A DNA stretch of 64,000 nt from Trichobilharzia szidati (taxonomy: Eukaryota; Platyhelminthes; Trematoda; Strigeidida; Schistosomatidae): assembly GCA_944472155.2 (NCBI GenBank), contig OX235275.1:25596865-25660864 (forward strand), in the 5' to 3' direction. Position numbers and translations under genes: made by a program. Below the pieces are notes generated by a model. It was not told the origin of the DNA, did not search any database, and worked only from the letters and a program-made list of their open reading frames with translations. Positions 31,524 to 42,590 of the stretch are shown piece by piece (the stretch's first letter is position 1; each line of letters begins with the position of its first letter).

Positions 31524-31946
31524 TCATTCCAGCACGGTATTAGATAAACTAAATTGTTTTGTTTTAAAGGCTTCACAGGATTGACCCTTTAACAGACAAA
31601 GCTTGTATCTAATTGAGTTTGTGGGTTTGAATGCCATTTTTATTCCTGCCTTGTTGAGAATTCTGCGTAAGGCTTCCGAGGTTCCTTCCTTGTATGGAAT
31701 TACTAATGATGATTTAGATTCCTTATTGTTTGTGTCGTCATTATTATTATTATCACTATCACTACTATCATTATTTATTTTGTTTTTACATTTCCCTACA
31801 TATTTCCTGACTAATTTATCCGGGTAATTATTAAGTTTCAAAGCTTCTTTTATGTGTATCAATTCCTGTATTAGACGTTCCTTGGTACTACTACGTTTTT
31901 GTGCTATATTACTTAAACATTTCACCAATCCTACATTCACTGACAT
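31524..31946 (-). pseudogene. Element D linker with Asn/Asp-rich tract
   Basis: Connects RT thumb to endonuclease. Starts SVNVGLVKCLSNIAQKRSST, then KEALKLNNYPDKLVRKYVG, a low-complexity NNDSSDSDNNNNDDTNN tract encoded by AAT/GAT repeats (31735-31785), VIPYKEGTSEALRRILNKAG and FKPTNSIRYKLCLLKGQ. The tract is longer in copy E (53975-54075), so it behaves as a coding microsatellite. Confidence 0.75.
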
Positions 31947-32571
31947 AGGATGGGATGATCAGAAGTCCAAATATCTGTTTGAATGTGTGGGTTTCCTGCA
32001 AACACTAGTGTTGAACTTCCCATCTTCTTTCCTTTTTACGTTGCAATCTAACATTGGGAGCTCCTCTTCCTGGTTTTCGAATTCATAAGTGAATTGAATT
32101 GTTTGTTGATGTGTTCGAAAAATCTATCTATATCTTGTGTTCTAAGTACAGTGAATGTGTCATCTACATACCTCCACCATACTTTTGGGGTGGGGGTGAA
32201 CGTTTCAATCGCTATACTTTCACACTTATCCATGAATATATCTGCTACCACTGGGGATATTGGTGACTCATGGCAACTCCCTCAGTTTGTTTGTATATTT
32301 TCCCTTGGAATTTAAATGCTGTGGAAGTCAAGCATAGCTGTACTCCCAGCATTATGTCCTCAAGTGGCACTTTTGTCCTAAGTTCGAATTCTTGGTCAGA
32401 GATGAATCCGTTTCTGACTGCCTCTATAGAGCCATATTTATTGGTATACGTGTATATAAACTGACGATGTTAAAACTAACCATTTTTTTCTTCATTATCT
32501 AATTTTAAATTATCTAATCTGTGTTTTAGTTCATAAGAATTAGTTAGTTAGTCTAGATTTCGAGTGGATTT

Positions 32572-33210
32572 TTAGGGATTTAATACCATGGCTAAATATC
32601 TAGATAATTCATAAGTAGGTGAATTTCTAAAATCAACTATAGGCCTAATAGGGTATCCTGACTTATGAACTCTAACAACACCATACATCCTACTAGGGTT
32701 ATTAGTTTTGGGCATTAAATTAAACCACTTAGACTCACCTAGAAACGGCTTCATTCGGCGTATAAGATCCGCTGTGGATTTCTTAACTTTATTCATAACT
32801 GTATCAATTGGTTTATTAATTTCCTCACATGGTCGTGTTTGTATGTGAGTGTTTACCTTGTCCAAATAGTCTGATTTGTCTAATACTACTGTTGCATTTC
32901 CTTTGTCTGACTTCGTGATAACTATATCCTTGTTATTCTTAAGGTGTTTCAGGGCTTCTATCTCTTGTTTTGTCAGGTTTGGCTTTCCACATTTTTGTCG
33001 TTTTAATGTTAGTGCACATTGTGCCCGTACTTCATCAGCCGTAGTTTTGTCTATCCCACTTAGTGCTATTTCAATTTTAGGGATGACATCCTCAGGTTTC
33101 AGCTTGTCTACTGATACATTGCGATTTAGTCCTTTTTCTAATACACTTATTTCCGTAGGACTTAATATATGTGTTGAGAGATTGATAACCCATTTTGATT
33201 TATCGATCAC
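32572..33210 (-). pseudogene. Element D reverse transcriptase N-terminal frame (212 codons)
   Basis: Longest open piece of element D. It carries the conserved Penelope N-terminal DKG motif (VITKSDKGNATVVLDKSDY, about residues 97-115), a basic linker, and the RT1-2 region with MYGVVRVHKSGYPIRPIVDF (about 174-193; better copies have YGLPKIHK), followed by NSPTYELSRYLAMVLNP. It stops just before RT motif A, which is deleted, so no active polymerase could be made. N-terminal residues upstream of MIDKSKW are not resolved. Confidence 0.8.
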
Positions 33211-33301
33211 CGTTGACTTCGGATTGTTGACTTCATCATTCTGAGATGAAGATTTCTCTTCTAATGATTTGTTAAACTTTTTGATTTGACTATATATATA
33301 T

Positions 33302-33620
33302 ATACATATATTAAGTCCTACGGAAATGCGCGTTGAACGAACGAGTGATGTACCTGGCTCGACAGTAACAGGTGAACTGATATAGACACATAGAAAGTGT
33401 CATGTGCGAGGTCTTGTCCTTTGAGCTTCTGTAGATCTGCGGGCGACTGAAGAACACTACACTCATTGTTGCCGCAAAGAAAGTTCTTCTTAAAGAAGTG
33501 AACATTCTCCTCCTAAGGACATCACTGAATAGGTCACCTTTGAAGTCGAGGTTTATATAAAATATCCTTTTTGGCACGGATGATGCCTCTTTCTTTTGGC
33601 TTTTCTGTTTGATGTTTTTG
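33302..33620 (-). mobile_element. Penelope (B-type) fragment M
   Basis: Minus frame 33577-33311: KRIFYINLDFKGDLFSDVLR, RRTFFAATMSVVFFSRPQIY, KTSHMTLSMCLYQFTCYCRA, RYI. This is the linker and the start of a GIY-YIG domain of the B subfamily. The YIG triplet reads YIT, and homology stops soon after. Confidence 0.75.
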
Positions 33621-34690
33621 TCTGCGAATCTTGATGGTTATAAGGTGTTAAGATAGCTTAAGCCTGGTGCGGAAGCATTTCTGTTCGACATGAATGGTTT
33701 TCAACCATATGTATATGAACCAGTATTTTATGACAAGATTATTATCGACTCAGTTTTTCATCTCTGATGGGGTGATGTGTGTGAACTGTTGAGAGTGCCA
33801 TATTGGGATATTTTTTGAATAACAAAGACTTGAGGTAAATGCTGTCAGTTCATTAGCTGTACGATGATAGCTGTATCTCTTCGTCTATTACAAACAATCT
33901 GTTTGATTGATTAAGCTAAGCTCTGGAGACGTGGTCCACTAGTCTGAGTTGATGGGCCATAGGTCCAGCCCTCTTTTGGTCCCACCTTTATCAGCCTCAT
34001 CAACTGAAGAGTAAAATCAGCCTTCACAAGATAAACGTGACTTATCCGTTTCGCGTAGGTGTATTCAGAATGAAACCTGATAAGCAAACATCATTCCTGA
34101 CTACTTATAAAATGTGTAGTGGTCATGAAATATCAACGCGTTTCACCATAAATCTTATATATATCTAAATCTACCATAAACTAATGTGTGCACCTAACAA
34201 ATGATCAGCCTAAATAAACACCTAGATCTGAATTTTGCGTAGAATTTTTTTCTTTTTTCATCCTTAATCGAGAATCGAGATTGAATTCTATGATGGATAG
34301 TAAGATGAGGAGATGAAATATTTTCATAGACTTGATGCTAGTTACTTGTATGCTTTCACATCAGTAATATCCAAAGGCATAATCTTCTCCCTCTATCATC
34401 GGATCGTATATTTCACCCAGCCATCTGCGTATTGATTATGTAAGTTATGCTTTAGCGTTGATTTCTTCCTTGAGTTGAACTGTTTACTTATGAAACTAAA
34501 ATTCCGTCTCTAGACGACATCTTCAGTGCTTAATTTCCGAATGAAATGAGATTTTGGAATTCTTCATCGATGTATATACTGACTTTTCGGATGGCTATAA
34601 CTCTGGTCGCTTGTTCACTAAAAGTTTGTTATCATTGGGTTCCTGTAGGTTGATCTTATTCATTTTATTGATATTGATGAAGAATTCAAT
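33621..34690. other. Unassigned ~1.07 kb
   Basis: No repeat named. A minus frame near 34080-33900 (LIRFHSEYTYAKRISHVYL, MRLIKVGPKEGWTYGPSTQ) is open for about 57 codons without obvious homology here. A (TA)n run lies just upstream (33288-33303). Confidence 0.3.
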
Positions 34691-34691
34691 T

Positions 34692-34840
34692 CATTATTTT
34701 ATCATGAGCTGACATTAGTTAGAGAAACATTGGAAAACCTGGGAGTACTGGACACTTATTTCGTCCTAGTTGGGGACTCTTCAGCAGTATGCACACACCG
34801 GGGTTCGAACGCAGGGCCTTCTGGGTACAAGGCGAGCTTG
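34692..34840 (-). repeat. SINE S1, minus copy with well-kept ribozyme
   Basis: From GAGCTGACATTAGTTAGAG through the ribozyme (34745-34790) to box B (GGGGTTCGAACGC near 34799-34811) and GGCGAGCTTGAG. It then joins a plus S1 ribozyme piece head-to-head. Confidence 0.75.
34745..34790 (-). ncRNA. Hammerhead ribozyme motif, most complete copy
   Basis: Minus strand: stem I 5' strand ATACTG, core CTGAAGA (fits CUGANGA), stem II GTCC with GGAC around CCAACTA (plus one C), GAAA, stem III A-T-A closing on T-G-T with a 2-nt AG loop (one G-T wobble), cleavage-site C, then stem I 3' strand CAGTAC. Five of six stem I pairs hold. All invariant core positions are present, which makes this the best candidate for self-cleavage in the window. 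Activity is inferred. Confidence 0.65.
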
Positions 34841-34912
34841 AGCTGAAGAGTCCCAAACCAGGACGAAACAGCTGCCCATTTCTCCCAGGTTTTCCAATGG
34901 TTCTCTAACTTT
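34841..34912 (+). repeat. SINE S1, plus ribozyme and tail fragment
   Basis: GCTGAAGAGTCCCAAACCAG, GACGAAACAGCTGCCCATTT, CTCCCAGGTTTTCCAATGGT. Core and stem II are intact (GTCC/GGAC) but stem I 3' strand is changed. Forms a short inverted pair with 34692-34840. Confidence 0.65.
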
Positions 34913-34934
34913 CGATAGAGAAAGAAAGACCAGA

Positions 34935-34987
34935 TTTGCAGCATAAAATGATATCATTCTATTTCACAGCTTCTCATCAGCTGCAAA
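34935..34987 (-). ncRNA. Hammerhead-like motif at Penelope K 3' end
   Basis: Minus strand: TTTGCAG (34987-34981), CTGATGA core, short weak stem II (GAAGCTGT), GAAA, a long AT-rich stem III (TAGAATGAT with ATCATTTTA), and CTGCAAA (34941-34935), perfectly matching stem I. The base at the cleavage position reads G, which would normally block cleavage. Confidence 0.6.
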
Positions 34988-35311
34988 CTACCTGAAATTA
35001 CAATGGTTATAATTAATAACATTTCATACTTCATTGTTTGAAAGGTAATACAGAAAGCATTATAAGATAAACGCATCCGGAATATAAGGATTAAAATTTT
35101 TGTAGCTTAAGTTACCATCAATTTATATACTATCAATCTATGGCAAAAAGAAAGAAAAGGGGGGGGTGAGAGAAGACAGAAAACAGAAAAATCTAATAAA
35201 CAGTGTCAACATGGCAACTCAACAAGGTCAAAGTTCATCAATTTGAAAACTTGCTTAGTGAGTTGAACTCACTAGTGTCTATGAGTAATCACTGTAATGA
35301 AAGTGATATGG

Positions 35312-37687
35312 TTACCAAGGGAGTGAGAGATCGACTACACTCTCTTTCTGTGTGCATAAGTTTGGTCTGAAGCGTTTGATTGCAATTGCTTCAGCAAATC
35401 GTAGTAGATTCGCTGTCCTTTGTATGTTTAATATTTTGAAGGATTTGGAAATCTCAACAAAATGGCCTGTATCCACAAGGTGTCTGGTAATTGCACTTTG
35501 TAAATATTTGCTACCTTTTAAGCATAAGTTTCTCGGAATATGCTCTGAAAACCGGATAGAAGCCCTTCTTTCTGTCCTTCCGATGTACTTGCTGCGGCAG
35601 GTGCACGTAAATTTATAAATGCAGTTGGAGGTAACATCAGCAGGGTATTTATCCAGTTTCGATTGGCTTATAGAGCATGTATTACTGTATAGTGTCACTA
35701 GATTGGCTGCAGGGAAGCATCTCTTGATTGCTCCTTTCATCCTTTTTTCAATCTTTCGCGATACTGTTTCTCCTTTGTATGGGAGGCAAATGAATACTTT
35801 CTTCTTTTCAACTGTTGGGTGCTTCTCTTTCTCACCTCTTTCTTTGCTGTACTTTTGGATAAATCCTTTTGGATACCCGTTCTCCTCAAGGCATTTTTCA
35901 ACGAAGCTTAATTCTTCTTCTATCTTGTTGGGCGAACATAACTTCCTAGCCCTGTCGTACAGTGTCCTTACTAATCCCCGCTTATAGCTCATAAGACAGA
36001 AGCTGTTGTAGTGAAGGTATTGTCCGGTCCAAGTTTCTTTTCTGTAGATGGACTTTTCGACCGTTCCATCGTCTCTTCTTTTTACATTTAGATCTAGGAA
36101 ATTGAACTCATCGTTGTGTTCGTATTCCATGGTGAATTTAATGTTTGGGTGGACCTCATTTAGGCGGTCAAATAATACGGATGCCTGACTCATGTCGTTA
36201 CAAACAACAAAAGTATCATCAACATATCGACGGTAGTATGTTGTTTCATTGATAGCATCACTCAGTGGCGTCTGTTCCAGATACCCCATGAAGATATCTG
36301 CTAGAATGGGTCCTAGAGGTGAACCCATGGCGACCCCATCGATTTGTCGGTAGAATTGGTTATTGAATCTAAATTGAATGTCTTTTGTGCAAAGAATTAG
36401 TAGTCGTCTCATCTCTAACTCCGGTAATGGCAATAGATCCGTTTGTTTACAAATGATATCTATTGTTTCCATCACTGGTACATTTGTAAATAAGGCAGTC
36501 ACGTCGTATGATACCATTAGTTTATTGGATATGTCAGCGTGATCGACTTCTTTAGAAAATTGGAAGGTGTCATTCAAGCCATGATTTGAAAGTTTTTGTC
36601 GAATTGGCTTCAATGAATCAGCTAGCCATCGACCTAGTTTGTGGCACGGTGAGTTTATCATTAATAGTATTGGTCTTAAGGGCACATTGGCCTTATGGAT
36701 TTTTGGTAGACCGTACATAAATGGGAGTCGTCCACCCTTTGACTTGAGTTCATTGTAAGTTTTGTTGTCAATCAGTTTCTTGATGAGTAGTCCTCTGAGG
36801 CATTTATTCACTTTATTTTCGAATGACGTTGTTGCATCCTTCTTAGTTTTGTCCACCTGAAATTTTTCGGAGTCGTTAAGAATTGTCAACATTTTATGTT
36901 CATAATCAGTTTTATTCATTATAACAACTCCAGAGCCTTTGTCGGGTCTAAACATGACGATGTCATCATTTTCACATAGTCTCCTTAGTGCCGCTCTATG
37001 CTCCTCAGTAAGCATATTTTGTTTTTCGGATGGTGATGTGTGGTATTGGTTTGCTATATCAACCAGTTTGGACTTTAGCCATCCTCGTTTGTCTTCGTCC
37101 ACGGGTTGCAGGTCGGCAAGTTGATAGTATAAGTATTCAAACTGCGTTTCTGTATCTATATGGTTTATGTGCTTTTTAGGGACGTGAAACTTGAATCCCA
37201 AGGATAAAGCTTCTAATTCAATTTTGCTTAATTGAAAATTTGACAGATTACAAACTTAACGTTCAGGTGCTTCTGGGAAGTCTTCAGTTAACTTTTCCTT
37301 GACTAATGCTTTTGTCAGTTGGTTTTCATATTCTTTTGCAGTTCTCGACTATAATTCTTCGACGAAGTTCATGAATTTGAGCCAGCAAATAATATTTAGG
37401 TCATTTATTAAAGTATCATAAGTAGCCAGATGACACTTCAGATTGGAAAGATATTTGTACGAGGATTCAATATGAGACTTTGTTATCCGACGAAGGTTCT
37501 TTTGGGTAGGAGGGAGTTTAGATGTTTGGAGTTGTTTCAAGAATTGTCGTGGAAAACAACCTGCTTGCAGACACTGTTCGTAGAGCTTGATCTTTGTCAA
37601 CTCTCTCGATATTCTGCATCGCAAAGTCACTACCTGATTCAGTGACTTAATAGTTTTGGCAGGGAGGCGTCTTTTCAAAAATTTCAT
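35312..37687 (-). pseudogene. Penelope reverse transcriptase / GIY-YIG endonuclease, two in-frame stops
   Basis: Single frame from ATG at 37687 to the stop at 35312, about 790 codons, interrupted only by TAG at 37349-37351 and TAA at 37256-37258. The N-terminal part (112 residues, MKFLKRRLPAKT...) is basic and helical-looking. In the 629-codon open part (from the TTG codon at 37201): RPDKGSG (85-91), YGLPKIHK (163-170), YDVTALFTNVP (232-242, motif A), GVAMGSPLGPILADIF (289-304), YVDD (326-329, catalytic), FLDL (368-371), then a linker and the endonuclease IYKFTCTCRSKYIGRT (528-543) with Arg in SIRFSEH (548-554) and His-containing TGH (578-580). Length and order match Penelope proteins. No ATG follows the second stop closely, so a functional product is unlikely. 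Confidence 0.92.
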
Positions 37688-37705
37688 GCATTTGGTTCCC
37701 TTGAT

Positions 37706-38035
37706 AATGTAAGCTCATGATGAAATCCCGTAACCAATCAATACCTGCAAACCAACACTGGTCAGTTGAGGAATTCTTACCTTTGCCAGTTCATGCGCCT
37801 TTGGATCGGGTCCCAGTGGCTAAGTGGTCTACGGGATCTGCTTGCAGTCAGTAGGGCAATGGTTTGAACTCTATCGGTTGGTGCGTACTGTGAAGAAACC
37901 CGAACTAGGATGAAACAGCGGATCAGTTTTCCCAAGTTTCTCAATGGTTCTGTAAGCGATATCAGCTAATGAAGAAATCCTAAAACCAGTTAAACAAAAA
38001 ATCCCTACAAAACCATTACTTTAAAATTCGATTTT
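37706..38035 (+). repeat. SINE S1, plus copy preceded by an extra tail
   Basis: 37706-37760 is an S1 tail (GCTCATGATGAAATCC, CTGCAAACCAA), then a head with GTCCCAGTGGCTAAGTGGTC and box-B-like GGTTTGAACTC, a decayed ribozyme (GTACTGTGAAGAAACC, GGATGAAACAG) and a second tail to about 38035. Confidence 0.7.
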
Positions 38036-38424
38036 CACGTTGATTCATTGGAAACGTAATATTCCACTTTTTTCAACATTTTGGTGCCTAGTACAAACAT
38101 TTCGATGACTTCTCAGGATAAACCTGAAGTGATCAGCTGAAAGATGACTAGCAGTGGATTTATTGGATGCACCCTTCACCGTAATTGGTGTAACTCCTAA
38201 AACTGACTCGTTATGTTATATATGTCCAAACCAAGTTCACTTTTCACAGTTTGAAATAATTTGGGCATTGGGCAAATGACATTCATTATGATAAAGGTTT
38301 TTGTATTTCCCAATGAGTGAAAAACAAAACGATATTGTTGTTTTTACTGACGTTTCGCTATTTAATGCTAACAGCTTTATCAAAGTATTGTTAAACAGGA
38401 ATTTACAAGATCTCAACAAATATA
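38036..38424. other. Unassigned
   Basis: No feature recognised in about 390 bp. Confidence 0.25.
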
Positions 38425-38575
38425 TAACAAACAGTTAAGGGGTGAGAAAATAGACTTAGGTCAAGTTAAAAGGGACATTTGAAAGTTAAAATACAATGAA
38501 GATCACTAAACCAATTAACAAAGGTAATAGTACATCTGCTATGGTATCAAAACAAAGTTTACTAACTTTATCATC
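38425..38575. repeat. Penelope-associated terminal repeat, copy 2
   Basis: Direct-orientation match to 20365-20515 (GGGGTGAGAAAATAGACTTA, GGTCAAGTTAAAAGG, AATGAAGATCACTAAAC, GTATCAAAACAAAGTTTACT). No coding part of that subfamily is next to it here. Confidence 0.6.
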
Positions 38576-38869
38576 GTTCGTTAGTCTGGGGTCAATTTTC
38601 GTTGTCAAGTCGGTCAATTGGTAAAAATAACAAAATCAAAATCAAGTGTAGATTGTTGGATTTGATCAGTGTTTAAAATTATCAAAGCAGTGTGTGTTTA
38701 CATAGTTAACTTGCATATCACATGGGGGGAGGTGCCGTAACCAGGTCAGATTCTGTTTTATTCCATCATTCCTATTCAGGCAATTTGATCCCACTTGATA
38801 TGAAGTGCTTCTGATATTAGACGTTCTTTATGATTTCTGAGGTTTTTCTGGATTATTTCAATATTTAGA
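38576..38869. other. Unassigned
   Basis: Nothing recognised. Confidence 0.25.
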
Positions 38870-39432
38870 AAATCAAAACAAATGATTCAGCGAAGAGACT
38901 CTTTTCAACGAATTTATCATCAAGCTGTACAATCGTATATATATGGTTTTTAAGAAGTTATATCCGGTGAGGGAATTGAAACATAGGTGTGAATGCATGA
39001 AATAATAATAATAATATGAAATGCAATTAAAACTAAAATGTTTGTGATTATAATCGTAGTTAAATGTCAAGTGGCAAAGCAAATTAATGTCATATATAGA
39101 ATAATTCATAGGATGGATAGAACTTGAAAAAGGTGTGCAATTATAAGATTAGTAGACAAATCGAAAAAATAAAAACGTCACGTAATATTGTGTGAAATTT
39201 AATAGCATAGAATTTAATGTTGCATAAAGGAATTGATTTAGAATGACAAGTGGAACAAGTGAAATAATACCGGGGACAATTAAAAGTGAGAGTAGTAATA
39301 GTAACAATTGACTTAATAAGGAAGAGTATACAAATTGAATAGACAAAAATGAAAAAAATGAAAAAATGAAAAAATGGAGAGTTGGTAGAGCTAAAGTATG
39401 ATTGGGGATTACCATACTTTAGCATAGAGGGA
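38870..39432 (-). repeat. 3' non-coding region of Penelope copy L
   Basis: Lies between the L coding end and a GCTGTACAATCGTATATATA string (38924-38943) that matches GCTGTACAATCGCATTTATA in the inverted repeats of copy B. Contains short AAT and A-rich runs. Hydrophobic frames on the minus strand are low-complexity artefacts. Confidence 0.5.
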
Positions 39433-40740
39433 TTAAGACCATGAAAGTTGGAGGGGTTGAACGAACTTCTTCTGTACACAGAGATCTGGCTTTTCTGTTT
39501 CGATAGCCAAAGCTTCAGCAATACAGATGAGTGGGGTACGTAGGGATTTGGGTAGATTACTCTTTGCCTTGTAGATGACTTTAAAGGCGGAGGCTATAGA
39601 GATAGGGTGATCATTATCGACCAGATGTTCAATGATCGCGCTTCTTATTGCTCCACTACCATCTTTTCGTAACCATGCAGGATAGTGTTCTTGCACTCTC
39701 TTGGACAAAACTCGTTTCGAACGACCGATATACCTAGCTCCACAAGAGCAGGTGAATTGATAAACACACATAGAGTTGGTCAACAGCGGGATCTTGTCCT
39801 TTAGGTTAATGAACAATAATGGTCAACTAGAAAATGCTATTCTCAGGGATGCAGCAGGGAATGTTCTTTTCAGGGATTGTGATATCCTCCGTTTCATGAT
39901 ATCGGAAGCTAAATCAAAATCAATTTTGTGACCTGATTCTATGGCATGTAGACCTATGGCTGATGATTTTTCAAGCTTTTCTAGTTCACTAACTGTATTT
40001 TTCGGTGGTCGAACATATGCTGTACGGTGTTTATTTCTTCTGATTTTGATTTCTCGAGATGTTTGTCTGATGTATATCGCATCACATTCCAAGCATTTTA
40101 TTTTATAGATACAATTAGATAGAGAATCCTTAGGGAGTTGGTCTTTTATATGGACAAGGTTGCTTTGAAGTGTGTCTGATGTTTTGAAGATAACTCTAAT
40201 GTCGAGGTGATTGCGTACTCTTCTGATATCACCTGACGTCTCTGCTCTATATGGACTGACGACTGTCGAGGTCCATGTTTTCGGAATACATGTTTTTGGC
40301 CATACTTAATGTCGGTGTTGATTTTGTTGATGAAGTTCTTTGGTTAGTTGTTTTGCTTCAGAGTCTCAATAATCTTTGATATTTATAATCTTCTTTTTCT
40401 TTCTCATCCGTTAACACCAAAGAGTGTGCTCGTTTCAGAAGACTTGAAACAACTGATGCCTTTGTGCTGATGGGATATGATGATCAGAAGTCTAAATATT
40501 TGTTGTTGGAGTGGGTTTTCTTCCTGAATATACATTTACTAAAATGTCCCTTTTCCCTTCTCTTAACTAGGCAGAGTAGAAATGGTAGTTCACCAACGTC
40601 TGATTCTGCTTCCGAAGTAAAATTGATTCTGGGAGGTACACAGTTTATTTTCTCCAGGAATGAATTGTGTAGATCTCGTTTTAGTACCACAAAAGTATCG
40701 TCTACATATCTTAACAACACTGACTCGTTATGGTTTTAAT
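39433..40740 (-). mobile_element. Penelope-like element L, chimera of two subfamilies
   Basis: Minus strand from 40720: LLRYVDDTFVVLKRDLHNSF (catalytic RT box), SEAESDVGELPFLLCLVKRR, a broken linker (RAHSLVLTDEKEKEDYKYQR), a first GIY-YIG piece (40092-39895: ECDAIYIRQTSREIKIRRNK, LEKLEKSSAIGLHAIESGHK), then without a gap a B-type linker (RRISQSLKRTFPAASLRIAF) and a second, complete GIY-YIG domain (39816-39433: CVYQFTCSCGARYIGRSKRV, AEALAIETEKPDLCVQKKFV). Two endonuclease segments from different subfamilies are therefore joined at about 39895. One stop separates them (near 39823). Confidence 0.8.
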
Positions 40741-41309
40741 ACAGGGAACCGATCTCTGCATTCTACTGTATACCTGACCAAATCCTTCTTTGGAGGAAGG
40801 CGGTCAACACATTGCTTGAAATACAGCCAAAAAGACGATTATTCGATTCAGCAATAATCACAACAAAAAAAACTCAAAATTACATTCTAAGTGACATTAA
40901 GCAGTTGAAAAGGCGAGATAATTTTCTAATAGAAAATTAATTAACAAAAAATCCAGACGACGAAATGCCTGAGGATGAGGCAGGATATTCCCAGCAAGGT
41001 GCAATCAAAACTCTGCCCACAAGAATCACACACACGAAAAACGATTTCTCCGAACAGTTCATTGTCAGAATCCTCTGGATTCACTCAAACAAAATCACAT
41101 CGTTAAACAAAACACTATCAATGTATCACACATGCGCATAGAAAATCAATGACGGTAGAGGTCAAACAGGAATAAAGACAAATGATAAGGGCAAACTCCT
41201 CAACATATCAAATGCAAACCATAGAACAACAATAACATGACATTCTAAGAGGGAAACGTACATTAATTGTAAAGTAAGCTGAAATGTTCAAATGAATTCA
41301 AGTATTTGA
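40741..41309. other. Unassigned 570 bp
   Basis: A patch near 40980-41040 (TATTCCCAGCAAGGTGCAAT, CAAAACTCTG, AATCACACACACG) resembles 45995-46050. No frame recognised. Confidence 0.3.
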
Positions 41310-42590
41310 AAAGGGCATTAAGAAGACAAACTTCGCGATATGATATCGTCATTTCGCAGTTCGTTTACAACCGCTTTACAACTAACATGGTTAACAATAA
41401 TAAAATAAAATAAAGTTCATGACAATTACTCAGTTAAATAAAAAACACAAAAGTACATACTAATGACCAATCATATTTAGATAGGTCACGTAGTCCAGGG
41501 TAGGCGAAGATTGAAGTCTATTGTATTTTGTACACACAGTTTAGGCTGTATGTGATTAATTCAAAGTGCTTCCATCACCTTCAATCACCTTGAATTAGAG
41601 TTATCTGAAATAATTGTGAAACAGTCATTAATATTGATTTTGTGACCTGACATTAAAAAGTGTTTTGCAATGGATGATGCTGGATTTCTATTCAGATTAC
41701 TGGCATTGTGATTTTCTATATGATTTAGTAGCCATTTTGAAACGTGTTCTTTTCGACGACATTCGAACATTCTGTCAGTTCTCCCTACATAGGTGTGTCA
41801 CCGCAGTAGGAGGTGAACTCGTAGATACAGTTTGAAGTAGAGTCCACAGAATTTCGTCCTTTGATCGTAGGTACATGGATCGAAAATGTTCGGGATGTGA
41901 GAAAAAAATATGTGGCGTAGAATGTGCGTTTGATGGCTGACCGAAGTCTTTGAGCTGTCAACTGCATAATCTGGTCACCCTTGAACGGTAGGTTAATAAA
42001 GATAGCTTTCTTTGGTACAGAAGCTGTTTTTTCGAAATGTGGTCTTTCTTCGCTGTGACAAGTGGCTAATAAAATTGAATGTATATGTCGAAGCTCATCC
42101 ATCGCTGTGGCACTCGTGCATATTTTTCGGACCCTTGAGGACAAACATTTCACTAGGGAACGTTTATGCTGAATAGGAGAAAAACTGGTAAAATGAAGAT
42201 ATTGTTCACTCCATGTGTGTTTACGAAAAATAGATCCTGGTCATTGTAATATCGAGAAAACCGAGTTTGTTATTCGATTCGAGTTGGGAAGTCACTCGGA
42301 TATTTGGATGAATATGATTAAATAGGGTAATAAAGTTTTCAATAGATTTACTATTATTACCAATAATAAGAGTATCATCTAGAAAACGTTTATACAGCAT
42401 AAATTCTCCAAACATACCTTGCATTTGTCTCTCCAATTTCGACATGAAAATATCTGCTAACAGGGGCCCAAGAGGGCTACCCATCGCAACACCATAGATT
42501 CGTTTGTATGCCTTATTCAAATTTATCGAAGGGACTAATTGTTTTAGAATTCAAGTAATGTTCAGGAAAGATCTTCTATCCAATTATACC
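41310..42590 (-). mobile_element. Penelope-like element H, RT palm to 3' end
   Basis: Minus strand: INLNKAYKRIYGVAMGSPLG and PLLADIFMSKLERQMQGMFG (42540-42430), LYKRFLDDTLIIGNNSKSIE (catalytic box reads FLDD), HIHPNIRVTSQLESNNKLGF, LDITMTR; a deletion; KCLSSRVRKICTSATAMDEL, SVPKKAIFINLPFKGDQIMQ, CIYEFTSYCGDTPM (GIY part; the YIG part is shifted to another frame, YVGRTDRMFECRRKEHVSKW), NPASSIAKHFLMSGHKINI and a 3' end to 41310. Sister of 18540-19740. Confidence 0.8.

Larger units (their letters stand above)
31043..33300 (-). mobile_element. Penelope-like element D, nearly full length but broken
   Basis: Minus strand, reading from 33300: N-terminal domain and RT fingers in one frame (33210-32572), a deletion removing RT motif A (expected YDVTxLFTxxP), then LEDIMLGVQLCLTSTAFKFQ and EGVAM with a frameshift, ADIFMDKCES, WWRYVDDTFTVLRTQ (catalytic box, 32170-32130), the thumb HSNRYLDF, a linker frame 31946-31524 with an Asn/Asp-rich tract, and the GIY-YIG domain NLVYLIPCWNDCQVTYIGQT (31576-31355). 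The 3' non-coding terminal repeat reaches 31043. Sisters: 15060-16310, 53860-54776. Confidence 0.85.
34927..37705 (-). mobile_element. Penelope-like element K, best preserved in the window
   Basis: About 2.78 kb. Coding region on the minus strand 37687-35312, followed by a ~370-bp 3' non-coding end (35311-34927) shared with element J (24340-24670) and ending in a hammerhead-like motif. The 5' end is cut at about 37705, where a plus SINE starts; no upstream terminal repeat is visible. Flanked by SINEs on both sides. Confidence 0.9.

Noticed and set aside
35352..35987. Plus-strand frames across element K
   Set aside because: Shadows of the minus-strand Penelope gene.
39149..39521. Phe/Leu/Ile-rich frames resembling transmembrane segments
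   Set aside because: Low-complexity A-rich non-coding DNA on the opposite strand; no conservation among copies seen.
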